Shown here: positions 36,644 to 46,234 of the stretch, one piece after another
Layout of the letters: every line of letters starts with the position of its first letter
Position numbering within the stretch: the first letter of the stretch is position 1
Source of the DNA: Massilia aurea
GTDB lineage: Bacteria > Pseudomonadota > Gammaproteobacteria > Burkholderiales > Burkholderiaceae_D
DNA length: 64,000 bases
Direction of reading: 5' to 3'
NCBI RefSeq assembly: GCF_024753205.1
Contig: NZ_JANUGZ010000002.1
Span: 620,001-684,000, forward strand
The notes under the pieces: generated by a model
Told to the model about the DNA's origin: nothing
Databases searched by the model: none
The model's input: only the letters and a program-made list of their open reading frames with translations
Program-made: the position numbers and the translations under genes

Positions 36644-38329
36644 TCAGTAGTTGAAGTTCAGGTTGAAGCCGGTGGTCACGCGGGCCGTGCGAAAACCGTC
36701 CGGCCTGGAGATCGGCGCGCCGGCAAAGACGTCGCCCTGCAAGCGGCCCCATGCGAACAGCCAGCCGAGCGCGGCGCCGCTCAGGCGCGTGCCGCGCAGG
36801 TCCGCCGCGCCGGGACCGGACACGTGGCCGACATCGAGCGCGGCATACAGCCGCTGGTCGCTGCCGGGGATCGACCACACCAGATCGTTGCGCAGCAGCG
36901 AGCCGCGCTCGGCCGACAGGCTCGATTCGCCATCGAAGCCACGCACGGTGTAGCGCCCGCCGATGGCGAAGCGGTCTTGCGGCACCAGCGGTGTGCGGTT
37001 CCACTGGCCGCGCCACGAAGCCGACCAGGCCAGCGAAGAGGTGAGCGGCAATTGCAGCGCCAGGTCCGCATTGAACATGCGCGGGCGCGCGGTGCCTTCA
37101 CCGAACAGTTCTTCCGGCGCCGGCAAGGCGCCGAAGTGACCGGTGCCGATCTTCCAGCCCAGGTTGACGTCCAGCGTGGCGCGGCCGATGAACTCACGGT
37201 GCCCCAGGCCAAGGACAAAGCCGGCCATGCGGCGGCGCTGCACCTCGACTTCGGTATCGTCGATGAAGTTGTGGCTGCGGCGCTGGAAGGCGCGCACCGA
37301 GACGGTCGTCTTGCGAGCGGCGTCGCGGTACACCAGGCGCGTTGCCTTGATCTCGCTGTTGACGCTGTCGCCGCTGTAGATATAGTCCTGGCTGGCGCCG
37401 GCGACGCTCTGGTGATAGCGATAATCGTTGATCTGGGCCGAGAACAGCCAGTAGCGCCACGGGATCGAATAATGCGCAGCGTAGCCGCGCGTGCCGTAGT
37501 CACCCGACGGGCTGTCGCCTGGCAGGTTGCGGTTGAGCGTGACGTAGAACAGGTCCTGGAAGCCGAGCGGATTGTCGACCGACAGCGTCATCCCGCCCTG
37601 ATAGGCGCCGGTGGACTGGCTGCCACTGTCGTCGGCCGACAGGCTGAAGCGATATGCCCGGCCACCCTGCCACTGCACCTGCAGATCGCTTTCGCCGGGG
37701 TGCTCGGCCGGCACGATCCTGATGTCGGCCGCGGCGCCCGGCACGCGCTTGAAATTCTCCAGCCCCTGCTCGATGGCGCGCAGGTTGAGCAGATCGCCAG
37801 GCGCGGCCGGCAGCGCCGCCGCCCAGTGCCCGGGCTCAGCCCCGGCGAAGCGTACCGCGTGGATCTTTCCGGGAACCAGGGTCAGCACCAGCTGGCTATC
37901 CTGCAGGTCTTGCGATGCGGCGACTACGCGGCTGGTGACATAGCCGCGCGCCACCAGCGCGTTCTGGATCTGCCCGACCAGGACGTTGATGCCATCCGAC
38001 CCCAGGCAGCGCCCGCGTGCGGGCGCCGCAGCGCGCAGGGTCCATTGGAAGTCGCGCGCCCCCTCGCCTTCAAGCTCGATCGTGTTGATGACGAAACAAG
38101 GCGATTCGGCAGCCGGATAGCCGGCCAGCGGCGGCTGCGGCGCCTGCAGACGCACGTCGGGAGCTGCCTCGTCTTGCTGGCGCCGCGCCTCTTCGCGCTG
38201 CTGTTGACGCTGCAACTGCTGCCCGGCGATCGTTGACAGGTCTTCCTGTGCAATGACAGGGGCACACAGAAGGCTGGCGGCCAGCGCGACAGCGCAACGA
38301 CCGAAGAACAAAGACACGATATTTCCCAT
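36644..38329 (-). CDS. cdiB: Two-partner secretion outer-membrane transporter CdiB/FhaC (TpsB)
   Basis: 561 aa with the start at ATG 38329; the TTG two codons upstream is less likely. A signal peptide (FFGRCAVALAASLLCAPVIA) precedes a Gln/Arg-rich helix as in FhaC, two POTRA domains (about 75-225, including INVLVGQIQNALVARGYVTS) and a 16-strand Omp85-type barrel with the VRGFDGE motif (about 440) that closes the pore in TpsB proteins. It exports CdiA across the outer membrane. It lies 17 nt upstream of cdiA, so the two form an operon. The short AT-rich region upstream (38330-38450) probably holds the promoter. Confidence 0.93.
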   Translation of the reverse strand: MGNIVSLFFGRCAVALAASLLCAPVIAQEDLSTIAGQQLQRQQQREEARRQQDEAAPDVRLQAPQPPLAGYPAAESPCFVINTIELEGEGARDFQWTLRAAAPARGRCLGSDGINVLVGQIQNALVARGYVTSRVVAASQDLQDSQLVLTLVPGKIHAVRFAGAEPGHWAAALPAAPGDLLNLRAIEQGLENFKRVPGAAADIRIVPAEHPGESDLQVQWQGGRAYRFSLSADDSGSQSTGAYQGGMTLSVDNPLGFQDLFYVTLNRNLPGDSPSGDYGTRGYAAHYSIPWRYWLFSAQINDYRYHQSVAGASQDYIYSGDSVNSEIKATRLVYRDAARKTTVSVRAFQRRSHNFIDDTEVEVQRRRMAGFVLGLGHREFIGRATLDVNLGWKIGTGHFGALPAPEELFGEGTARPRMFNADLALQLPLTSSLAWSASWRGQWNRTPLVPQDRFAIGGRYTVRGFDGESSLSAERGSLLRNDLVWSIPGSDQRLYAALDVGHVSGPGAADLRGTRLSGAALGWLFAWGRLQGDVFAGAPISRPDGFRTARVTTGFNLNFNY

Positions 38330-38540
38330 AGACAACTAAATGAACAAAGTATAGATGTTCAATTTCTATAGGGAAATAAATTAAGCCCGATATGTCATCC
38401 CAATAGGTGCTGGCGCCAAATAATGTGTCTTTTAGGCGACGCTCCCGTGACAATTGGAGAGATTGCCTGAGTCGCCGGCAGGATGGCGCTTATTCTGGGA
38501 AAACGCCGCCCTCGCAGCCATTTCTGCGCACAGCGGCGCC

Positions 38541-39071
38541 TTAGCCGAATCGCGGCAGACTGCACTCGAGCGGCTTGAATTCGACAGGGGTTGGCGCTGC
38601 TGCATCGGTAATGTCCTGCACGGACTGGCCACATTTGCCGGCAGCGAATTCGAACAGCGCCAGATAGGTGTGCCCGGCCTGCGGCGTAAATTGCTGCGTG
38701 AATGGCCCGCATTGCCCGGAAGACCACGACTTGCCGATCTTGTCCGACCATTTGGATTGGCCGAACACCTGCAACGGCACGCCGGCTTTGACAGTCTGCT
38801 TGCCTTCGGGGAGGACGTCGACAGCGGCGTTCGCCTTCTGTTGCAGCTTCGCAATGAACGGCAGGAGCTTTTCACGCAGGAGCTCGGCATCATAAATGCC
38901 GGCCGCCCGGGTCAATCCTTCGCATGACTGCTCACTCGTACTCGTGTGAAAAACGACGTGCATCGCGTCGCCGCGCGATTTGAAAATCAGGGTTGCATCG
39001 TCGGATGGGACTTCTTGCGCAATGGCAAGAACGGGGATGGCAAGCAGTATGGCGATGATCGAATTTTTCAT
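38541..39071 (-). CDS. Hypothetical secreted protein
   Basis: 176 aa from ATG 39071, chosen because a signal peptide (MKNSIIAILLAIPVLAIA) begins there. The mature part has four Cys (SCEG, GQCGP, GKCGQ and LECS), suggesting two disulphides, and is periplasmic or secreted. The family is not recognised. It is a single gene transcribed in the same direction as cdiB, about 210 bp upstream of it, with no sign of a common transcript. Confidence 0.65.
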   Translation of the reverse strand: MKNSIIAILLAIPVLAIAQEVPSDDATLIFKSRGDAMHVVFHTSTSEQSCEGLTRAAGIYDAELLREKLLPFIAKLQQKANAAVDVLPEGKQTVKAGVPLQVFGQSKWSDKIGKSWSSGQCGPFTQQFTPQAGHTYLALFEFAAGKCGQSVQDITDAAAPTPVEFKPLECSLPRFG

Positions 39072-39164
39072 TGGAATGCTCTGATGAGGAGAAGGCTGAC
39101 CATTCAGGATCGCCAACCAGATACTAGAATAAAGTTCCAGAGGGCAACTAAATGACGTCGCAGT

Positions 39165-39377
39165 CTACATGATCAATGCGTCCGATGACACCTGTTTGCA
39201 GAAACAGGCACAACCGCCATCATGCGTCTGCGTCTGCGTCGGGCGCGGCATTCGCCTGCCGGCATCTGCTCGAGCACCATTGCCGGGCTGGCGCATTGTG
39301 GCCGGATTGACGAGCATGCAGGGCAGATGGGCATCGTCACCGGTAGCGCGGAATGCTTCGATGAATTGCAGTTGCAT
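39165..39377 (-). pseudogene. Degenerate partial copy of the 783-1436 protein family
   Basis: The frame reads LQFIEAFRATGDDAHLPCML then VNPATMRQPGNGARAD, matching the KLRFVEAFCAAHGLPNL...LAVGPTTMRPPA core of the protein at 783-1436 in order and spacing. Sequence before and after does not continue the match, and a TGA lies just upstream. It is a gene fragment, not an independent gene. Confidence 0.5.
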
Positions 39378-39411
39378 CGATGCCGTTGGTGGTCAATGGC
39401 ATCCGGCCCAC

Positions 39412-39449
39412 AAAAGCAAAAGGGTTACAGACAATGCGCTGTAACCCTT
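39412..39449 (-). terminator. Terminator of the tRNA gene
   Basis: Perfect 11-bp stem AAGGGTTACAG / CTGTAACCCTT with an 8-base loop. On the minus strand it is followed by TTTGCTTTT, directly downstream of the tRNA. Confidence 0.75.
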
Positions 39450-39458
39450 CAATTTGGC

Positions 39459-39537
<79 letters not shown>

Positions 39538-39649
39538 AGAAACTGGGATGATGGCAAACAACTCGCCACCTGCTCATCAAGGAAGATGATGGGCGAAGTG
39601 GCGAGAGCATATTGCCTTTAGTACAGGCGCGTCAAGCCCGCATCAACAA

Positions 39650-41992
39650 TCAGCTGTTGTTCTCGAGGAAGCTCTTGAGCTTGTCCGAGCGCGACGGGTG
39701 ACGCAGTTTGCGCAGCGCCTTTGCTTCGATCTGGCGAATCCGCTCACGGGTGACGTCGAACTGCTTGCCGACCTCTTCCAGCGTGTGGTCGGTCGACATC
39801 TCGATGCCGAAGCGCATGCGCAGCACCTTGGCTTCGCGTGGCGTCAGCGAGTCGAGCACATCCTTGACCACGCCGCGCATCGAAGCGTGCAGCGCGGCGT
39901 CCGATGGTGCCAGCGTGTTGTTGTCTTCGATAAAATCGCCCAGATGCGAATCGTCGTCGTCACCGATCGGCGTTTCCATGGAAATCGGCTCTTTCGCGAT
40001 CTTCATGATCTTGCGGATTTTATCTTCCGGCATTTCCATCTTGATCGCGAGCGTGGCCGGGTCGGGCTCAGCGCCGGTCTCCTGCAGGATCTGGCGCGAG
40101 ATCCGGTTCATCTTGTTGATCGTTTCGATCATGTGCACCGGAATACGAATCGTGCGCGCCTGGTCGGCGATCGAACGGGTGATCGCTTGGCGGATCCACC
40201 ACGTTGCGTACGTCGAGAACTTGTAGCCGCGGCGGTACTCGAACTTGTCCACCGCCTTCATCAGGCCAATATTGCCTTCCTGGATCAGGTCGAGGAATTG
40301 CAGGCCGCGGTTCGTGTACTTCTTGGCAATCGAAATCACCAGGCGCAGGTTGGCCTCGGTCATTTCGCGCTTGGCCTTGCGCGCCTTCATTTCACCGGCC
40401 GCCATCTGGCGGTTGATGTTGCGCAGGTCAGGCAGCGGCAGCACGACGCGCGCCTGCAGGTCGATCAGGCGCTGCTGCAGTTCCTTGATCGTCGGAATAT
40501 TGCGGCCCAGGATCGCGCTGTAGGCGTGGCCGGCGTTGACTTCGCCATCCACCCATTCCAGATTGGTTTCGTTGCCCGGGAAGACCTTGATGAAGTGGGC
40601 GCGCGGCATGCCGCAGCGGTTCACGGCCACGTCGAGGATTTGCTTCTCGATGTGGCGCACTTCGTCGACCTGGCCGCGCAGCGTGTCGCACAGCTTTTCC
40701 ACGACCTTGGCCGTGAAGCGGATGCCCAGCAGCTCGTTGGAGATCGTGTCCTGCGCCTTGACGTAGGCTTTCGAGTTGTAGCCATCCTTTTCGAACGCCT
40801 TGCGCATCTTGTCGAATTGCTGGGCAATCTCGGCGAACTTGGCCAGGGCCGTGACTTTCAGCGCTTCGAGCTGCTCGGCCGAGTAGCCAGCAGCGCCCGA
40901 GTTGCTTGGCGCTTCTTCTTCTTCCTCTTCGCCTTCGGCGTCGTCTTCGTCTTCTTCGTCCTCGTCCGACTCGCTGGCGACAGGCGCGGCGACCTGCGGC
41001 GTGTTGTCTTCGCCTTCCTGATCGACCAGACCGTCGACGATTTCGTCGATCTTGATTTCGTCGCTGTCGATCTTGGCGGCGGTGCCGATGATCTCGGCGA
41101 TCGTGACCGGGCAGGCCGAGATCGCTTGGATCATGTCCTTCAGGCCGTCTTCGATGCGCTTGGCGATCTCGATTTCGCCTTCGCGCGTGAGCAGCTCGAC
41201 CGAGCCCATTTCGCGCATGTACATGCGAACCGGATCGGTGGTGCGGCCGAAATCGGAGTCGACCGTCGACAGCGCAGCTTCGGCAGCCGCTTCGGCTTCA
41301 TCGTCGCTGGTGGCGTTGGGAACGTTGTCGGACAGCAGCAGCGTCTCGGCATCGGGCGCGTGTTCATAGACCGCGATACCCATGTCGTTGAACGTGCCGA
41401 TGATGCCTTCGATCGCTTCCGGATCGACGATGTTTTCGGGCAGGTGGTCGTTGATCTCGGCGTACGTGAGGAAGCCGCGCTCCTTGCCCGACTTGATCAG
41501 GGCCTTGAGCTTGCTGCGGCGCAGCTCGAGTTCTTCTTCGCTGGCCTCGGTATCGGACGAGAACGCATCCTTGAGCAGCGCCTTCTCTTTGGCCTTGCGG
41601 TCCTTGGCCTTGGCCTTGTCCGCAGCCTTGAGCTCGGCGCGCTCGACCGCGTTCAGCGCGGCGATCTCGTCGTTTTCAGGGGTGAATTCTTTTGGCTTGC
41701 GACCGCGCCGGCCCGGCACTTTGACAGACGGCAAGACGTAGCCCGACGTGTCGATGGCGGCAAGCGTGGCCGCATCGGTCGTCTGGTTGACAGGCGCCGA
41801 GGTCGCCGTGCGCACCTCAGCCTTGTCTTGCGCGTTGTCGGCCTTGGCGGCGGACGTTCTCGTGGTCGTGGCAGCCACGTTGGTTTCGGGTTTCTTGGTT
41901 GGCACAGGCGCTTTCGATGTCACAACGACTAACTTTACGGTGGTTAAGAATAAAGTTTTGTTACCTTCATCATCCTGCAGGCACAAATCCAT
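39650..41992 (-). CDS. rpoD: RNA polymerase primary sigma factor sigma-70
   Basis: 780 aa. The N-terminus is a Lys/Ala-rich extension, then region 1.1 ([18 protein letters not shown], about 170), region 1.2 ([20 protein letters not shown]), a long acidic non-conserved insert with an Asp/Glu run, region 2 for -10 recognition and melting ([20 protein letters not shown], then [15 protein letters not shown]), region 3 and region 4.2 with the HTH for the -35 element ([20 protein letters not shown]). It is the last protein gene of the rpsU-yqeY-dnaG-rpoD order. The start is uncertain: the ATG at 41992 and a GTG ([11 protein letters not shown]) 25 codons downstream are both possible. Confidence 0.97.
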   Translation of the reverse strand: MDLCLQDDEGNKTLFLTTVKLVVVTSKAPVPTKKPETNVAATTTRTSAAKADNAQDKAEVRTATSAPVNQTTDAATLAAIDTSGYVLPSVKVPGRRGRKPKEFTPENDEIAALNAVERAELKAADKAKAKDRKAKEKALLKDAFSSDTEASEEELELRRSKLKALIKSGKERGFLTYAEINDHLPENIVDPEAIEGIIGTFNDMGIAVYEHAPDAETLLLSDNVPNATSDDEAEAAAEAALSTVDSDFGRTTDPVRMYMREMGSVELLTREGEIEIAKRIEDGLKDMIQAISACPVTIAEIIGTAAKIDSDEIKIDEIVDGLVDQEGEDNTPQVAAPVASESDEDEEDEDDAEGEEEEEEAPSNSGAAGYSAEQLEALKVTALAKFAEIAQQFDKMRKAFEKDGYNSKAYVKAQDTISNELLGIRFTAKVVEKLCDTLRGQVDEVRHIEKQILDVAVNRCGMPRAHFIKVFPGNETNLEWVDGEVNAGHAYSAILGRNIPTIKELQQRLIDLQARVVLPLPDLRNINRQMAAGEMKARKAKREMTEANLRLVISIAKKYTNRGLQFLDLIQEGNIGLMKAVDKFEYRRGYKFSTYATWWIRQAITRSIADQARTIRIPVHMIETINKMNRISRQILQETGAEPDPATLAIKMEMPEDKIRKIMKIAKEPISMETPIGDDDDSHLGDFIEDNNTLAPSDAALHASMRGVVKDVLDSLTPREAKVLRMRFGIEMSTDHTLEEVGKQFDVTRERIRQIEAKALRKLRHPSRSDKLKSFLENNS

Positions 41993-42131
41993 GCCCCGCT
42001 AACTAATACTCCACGCACGCAATTGAACCAAGAAGTGTTTCAACAGTTGCAATAGTTAGCGTTTTATTATAGCACGCACCCTTTCTTTTTCCAGTCGTGA
42101 GCGCCTTGGCCCATGGGGAGAAAGCCCGTGT

Positions 42132-43928
42132 TCATCGGGGTGCCATCGCCGCGGTGGCTTCGCGTTCCAGAAGGTCCAGCTGGGCAGTAATCTCGCGATA
42201 GCGAGTACTGACCTGATCTGGGGTCAAGCCGGCAGAAAACAACTGGTTCAATTCTTCTCGTAACGAATCCATCTTGATTTGGCGCACTGAACTGAGCAGG
42301 ACGATGCGATCGCCATCGACTTCGTTTTCAGGTTCGGCGGCAATTTCAGCAATCATGCCATCATACTCGTTAGTGACTTCATGCAACTGTTGTGACAGTG
42401 CGGCAAACGTGCCGTGCTGGCCCAAGGCCTGCGCGGTGTCGATCAGATGCCGCAGGCGATCCGCGCCCTCTTCGCCGAAATAGTCGAAGGCGCTCAGTGC
42501 GACCTCGTCGAGTTCCAGCGCCAAGTGCGGATGCGCGACCAGGATGCGCAGCATCTTGCGCTCCAGGCCCACCGGCTCGGGCCGGCCCTGGCGCGGCGGC
42601 GCGCGGCGCGCGGTGGCCACTGGCTTGGACAACTCGAACAGGCTTTCGATCTCCGCCGGCGTCGATTGCGTCATGCTGGCCAGGCCGCGCACGATCTGCA
42701 GGCGCAGGCTCGACGGCGTCATCGATTGCAGCAGCGGCTTGGCGTCGAACTGCGATTTGGCGCGCCCTTCCGGCGTATCGAGATCGTGCTCTTGCGTGAC
42801 TTCGCGCAGCAGGAATTGCGACAGCGGCATTGCATCGGCAATTTCTTGCTCGAATGCTTCGGCGCCGCGCTCGCGCACGAAGCTGTCTGGATCGTGCTCT
42901 TGCGGCAGGAACAGGAACTTGATGGTCTTGTTATCGCTCACTTGCGGCAGGCACGCTTCCAGCGCGCGGCGCGCGGCCTTGCGGCCGGCCTTGTCGCCAT
43001 CGAAACTGAAGATCACGTCGTCGGTCTGGCGCAGCAGCTTTTGCACGTGGGTACTGGTGCAGGCGGTGCCGAGCGTGGCCACTGCTTGCGGGAAGCCGAG
43101 CTGGGCCAGTGCGACGACGTCCATATAGCCTTCGGTTACCAGCACATAGCCGGCGTCGCGGATTGCCTGGCGCGCCTCGAACAGGCCGTACAGCTCCAGG
43201 CCCTTCTGGAACAGCGGGGTTTCGGGCGAGTTCAGGTACTTCGGCTCGCCGCTGTCGAGCACACGTCCGCCAAAGCCGATGACCTGGCCCTTGGTGTTGC
43301 GGATCGGGAACATCACCCGTTCGCGGAAGCGGTCGTAGCGTTTGTGGCGGTTGCCCTCTTCGTCGACCTTGTCGATCACGAGACCCGACTCGACCAGCAC
43401 ATGCGCCTCGTACTCGGGGAACACGGCGCGCAGGCTGTCCCAGCCGGCCGGGGCGTAGCCCATGCCGAAGCGGGCGGCCACTTCGCCGGTCAGGCCGCGG
43501 TTCTTGAGATACGCGATGGCGTCCGGCGCGTCGCGCAGCTGGGCGCGGTAAAACGCGCAGGCTTGCGTCAGCGCATCGGTCAGCGCCAGGGATTGCGCCT
43601 GCTGGGCAGCGCGCTGGGCCGGCGGAATCTTGTCGTCGACGTCGGGCACGATCATGCCGACGTTCTGGGCCAGGTCTTTCACCGCATCGACAAAGCCCAT
43701 GCCCGAGTATTCGATCAGGAAGCCGATCGACGTACCATGGGCGCCACAGCCGAAGCAGTGATAGAACTGCTTGGTCGGGCTGACCGTGAAGCTGGGGGAC
43801 TTTTCGTTGTGAAATGGGCACAGGCCCATGAAGTTCGCCCCGCCCTTCTTGAGCTGGACGTAGCGGCCCACGATATCGACAATGTCGACCCGGTTGAGCA
43901 AATCGGTGATGAAAGTTTGCGGAATCAC
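42132..43928 (-). CDS. dnaG: DNA primase
   Basis: 598 aa, the usual length. An N-terminal CHC2 zinc finger (CPFHNEKSPSF...FYHCFGCGAHG, about 38-65), a catalytic core with the Toprim motif (LVTEGYMDVVAL and SFDGDKAGRKAA, about 265-320) and a C-terminal helicase-binding region. It makes RNA primers at the replication fork with DnaB. It sits between yqeY and rpoD on the same strand, the conserved macromolecular-synthesis order. Confidence 0.97.
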   Translation of the reverse strand: MIPQTFITDLLNRVDIVDIVGRYVQLKKGGANFMGLCPFHNEKSPSFTVSPTKQFYHCFGCGAHGTSIGFLIEYSGMGFVDAVKDLAQNVGMIVPDVDDKIPPAQRAAQQAQSLALTDALTQACAFYRAQLRDAPDAIAYLKNRGLTGEVAARFGMGYAPAGWDSLRAVFPEYEAHVLVESGLVIDKVDEEGNRHKRYDRFRERVMFPIRNTKGQVIGFGGRVLDSGEPKYLNSPETPLFQKGLELYGLFEARQAIRDAGYVLVTEGYMDVVALAQLGFPQAVATLGTACTSTHVQKLLRQTDDVIFSFDGDKAGRKAARRALEACLPQVSDNKTIKFLFLPQEHDPDSFVRERGAEAFEQEIADAMPLSQFLLREVTQEHDLDTPEGRAKSQFDAKPLLQSMTPSSLRLQIVRGLASMTQSTPAEIESLFELSKPVATARRAPPRQGRPEPVGLERKMLRILVAHPHLALELDEVALSAFDYFGEEGADRLRHLIDTAQALGQHGTFAALSQQLHEVTNEYDGMIAEIAAEPENEVDGDRIVLLSSVRQIKMDSLREELNQLFSAGLTPDQVSTRYREITAQLDLLEREATAAMAPR

Positions 43929-44058
43929 TTGAGCTTACACAGTGTTTGTCTAGGGCCAGACTATACCGCAGCGCCTGCTGCAAATTGATATGCAACAAGT
44001 TGTGGTCCCTGCCCGAGGGTGGGCAGGGACGACGCGTTGCAGGTGACGCTTATGGCGT

Positions 44059-44508
44059 TTATGCGCCAGCCAGGGCTTTCTTGACCAGGCCGGAGACCAC
44101 GGTCATGTCGGCGCGGCCAGCCAGCTTCGGCTTGAGCACGCCCATCAGCTTGCCCATGTCCTGCGGGCCGGTCGCGCCGGTTTCGGCGACGGCAGCAGCG
44201 ACTTCGGCGGCGATCTCTTCGTCCGACAGGCCAGCCGGCATGTACGCCGACAGGATGACCATCTCGGCCTTCTCGATGTCGGCCAGGTCGGGACGGTTGC
44301 CGGCTTCAAACTGGCTGATCGAATCCTTGCGCTGCTTGATCATTTTTTCGATCACGGCCAGCACCTGGGTATCGTCCAGCTGGGTCTGCTCGTCGAGTTC
44401 CTTGCGCTTGACTTCGGAAATGATCAGGCGCACCGCTGCCAGGCGGCCGGTTTCCTTGGCGCGCATGGCGCTTTTCATGTCTTCGGTCAGTTGTTCTTTT
44501 AAGCTCAT
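44059..44508 (-). CDS. yqeY: GatB/YqeY domain protein
   Basis: 149 aa with the start at 44508, preceded by GGAG. The sequence (MSLKEQLTEDMKSAMRAKE...LMGVLKPKLAGRADM) is the YqeY family, related to the C-terminal tRNA-binding tail of GatB amidotransferase. It is almost always found between rpsU and dnaG in betaproteobacteria; the biochemical role is not settled. Confidence 0.93.
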   Translation of the reverse strand: MSLKEQLTEDMKSAMRAKETGRLAAVRLIISEVKRKELDEQTQLDDTQVLAVIEKMIKQRKDSISQFEAGNRPDLADIEKAEMVILSAYMPAGLSDEEIAAEVAAAVAETGATGPQDMGKLMGVLKPKLAGRADMTVVSGLVKKALAGA

Positions 44509-44540
44509 GGGATCTCCGTATTCAAAAGGGTGAAACGACA

Positions 44541-44571
44541 AAACCCGCTGCGGCGAAACCGAAGCGGGTTT
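44541..44571 (-). terminator. Hairpin between rpsU and yqeY
   Basis: AAACCCGC pairs with GCGGGTTT around a 15-base loop. On the minus strand TTTTGTCGTTT follows. It is possibly an attenuating terminator that makes rpsU more abundant than the downstream genes. Confidence 0.5.
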
Positions 44572-44635
44572 GCGGACTTCAGCGACTCGCCGGGACTGGC
44601 AATGCCGTCACCGGGTCTTGGCCGTCTGAACTGTC

Positions 44636-44848
44636 TTAGTACAGTTTCTTCGGCAGTTGCTGGCTGCGGATGCGCTTGTAGTGACGCTTCACTGCTGCTG
44701 CCAGCTTGCGCTTGCGTTCTGCGGTCGGTTTTTCGTAGAACTCGCGTGCGCGCAGTTCCGTCAACAGACCGGTCTTTTCGATGGTGCGTTTGAAGCGACG
44801 CATGGCGACTTCGAACGGCTCGTTTTCTTTAAGGCGGATAGTGGTCAT
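44636..44848 (-). CDS. rpsU: 30S ribosomal protein bS21
   Basis: 70 aa, the full family length: [20 protein letters not shown] with the Arg/Lys-rich C-terminus ending QQLPKKLY. It is the first gene of the block with yqeY, dnaG and rpoD on the same strand. It binds the 30S platform near the anti-Shine-Dalgarno. Confidence 0.97.
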   Translation of the reverse strand: MTTIRLKENEPFEVAMRRFKRTIEKTGLLTELRAREFYEKPTAERKRKLAAAVKRHYKRIRSQQLPKKLY

Positions 44849-44943
44849 GTAAAAATCAAACCGTTGGATTTAGGGAAGAACGAAATTCTAGCATCGTTTG
44901 CAGTTCGGTGGAAGCTTTAATCACGAAGTGGTGTTTTCAAACG

Positions 44944-46161
44944 TCAACTATTTGCCACCGCCAGACCGGCCGCCACGCCCGATGCCCAGGCCCACTGAAA
45001 GTTGTAACCACCGAGCCAACCGGTCACGTCGACCGTCTCGCCGATGAAGTACAGGCCGGGCACATTGTTGGCCATCATCGTCTGCTGCGACAGGCCCTTG
45101 GTATCGACGCCGCCCAGCGTGACCTCGGCCTTGCGGTAGCCTTCCGAGCCGGTCGGGACGATGGCCCAGCGGTTGATTGCGTCGCCCAGCGCGCGCAATT
45201 TTGCATCGGCCATGTCGGCCAGGCGCGCAGTAGCGTCAAAGCCATTGGCCGCGAGCAAGCCTTCGGCCAGGCGCGCGGGCAGCCACTGTATCAACACATT
45301 GCCCAGCTGCTTTTTCTCGGTTTTCTTCAGGCCGATCAGCGTGTCGGCCACGTCCATTTCAGGCAACAGGTTCAGCACGATCGGCGTGCCCGGCTGCCAG
45401 TAGCTGGAAATCTGCAGGATCGCCGGACCCGACAGGCCGCGATGCGTGAACAACAAGTCTTCACGGAAGTGGCCACCCCGTGCGCCCTTGCCTTTGCTGC
45501 TGCCCGTGCTGACCTCGACCTCAAGCGCGATGCCCGCCAGCGGCACGAACGGTTCCCAGCTCGGACCGTCAAACGTCAGCGGCACCAGACCCGGGCGGGT
45601 CTCGATCAGTTTCAGGTCGAATTGCGTGGCGATGCGATAACCGAGATCGGTCGCGCCGATCTTCGGGATCGACAGGCCGCCCGTGGCGACCACGACACTT
45701 TCCACCAGCAATTCGCCGGCGTCAGTGTCGATGGCAAAGCCATCATCGTTCTTGCGCACACCGGCCACCTTGCACGGCATGCGCCACTCGACGCCGCCCA
45801 GGTCGCACTCGGCGCGCAGCATCGCGATGATCTGCTCGGCCGAATCGGTGCAGAACAATTGGCCGCGGTGCTTTTCGTGGTGCGCAATCCGGTATTTCTT
45901 GACCAGTGCCAGGAAGTCCTGCGCCGTGTAGCGTGACAGCGCGCTGCGGCAGAAATGGGGATTGTTCGACAGGTAATGCTGCGGCCCGGCATTGACGTTG
46001 GTGAAGTTACAACGTCCGCCGCCCGAGATGCGGATCTTTTCGGCCAGCTTGGCCGCGTGGTCGACCAGCACCACGCGCTTGCCGCCCTGCGCCGCCACGG
46101 CCGCGCACATCATCCCGGCCGCGCCCGCGCCGATTACCGCCACATCGAATTGATTTGCCAT
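44944..46161 (-). CDS. HI0933/YhiN-type NAD(P)/FAD-dependent oxidoreductase
   Basis: 405 aa from ATG 46161. An N-terminal dinucleotide-binding motif (VAVIGAGAAGMMCA, residues 6-19), the family signature ISGGGRCNFTN (about 46-56), a second nucleotide segment VVVATGGLS, and a C-terminal flavin-contact stretch (GLYFIGETVDVTGWLGGYN) ending in WAWASG. These flavoproteins resemble BaiN; the natural substrate is mostly unknown. It diverges from no clear operon partner. Confidence 0.88.
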   Translation of the reverse strand: MANQFDVAVIGAGAAGMMCAAVAAQGGKRVVLVDHAAKLAEKIRISGGGRCNFTNVNAGPQHYLSNNPHFCRSALSRYTAQDFLALVKKYRIAHHEKHRGQLFCTDSAEQIIAMLRAECDLGGVEWRMPCKVAGVRKNDDGFAIDTDAGELLVESVVVATGGLSIPKIGATDLGYRIATQFDLKLIETRPGLVPLTFDGPSWEPFVPLAGIALEVEVSTGSSKGKGARGGHFREDLLFTHRGLSGPAILQISSYWQPGTPIVLNLLPEMDVADTLIGLKKTEKKQLGNVLIQWLPARLAEGLLAANGFDATARLADMADAKLRALGDAINRWAIVPTGSEGYRKAEVTLGGVDTKGLSQQTMMANNVPGLYFIGETVDVTGWLGGYNFQWAWASGVAAGLAVANS

Positions 46162-46234
46162 GCCTGCCACCACCTTTGCTCAACCCGCCATTGTAAGGCA
46201 GTGGCGGATTGGCGAACAGCGGCGCGGTAAGCCT

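Noticed and set aside
22122..37016. Longer start for cdiA at 37016
   Set aside because: The extra 130 codons are Arg/Pro/Ala-rich out-of-frame cdiB sequence. The extended signal peptide region begins at 36626.
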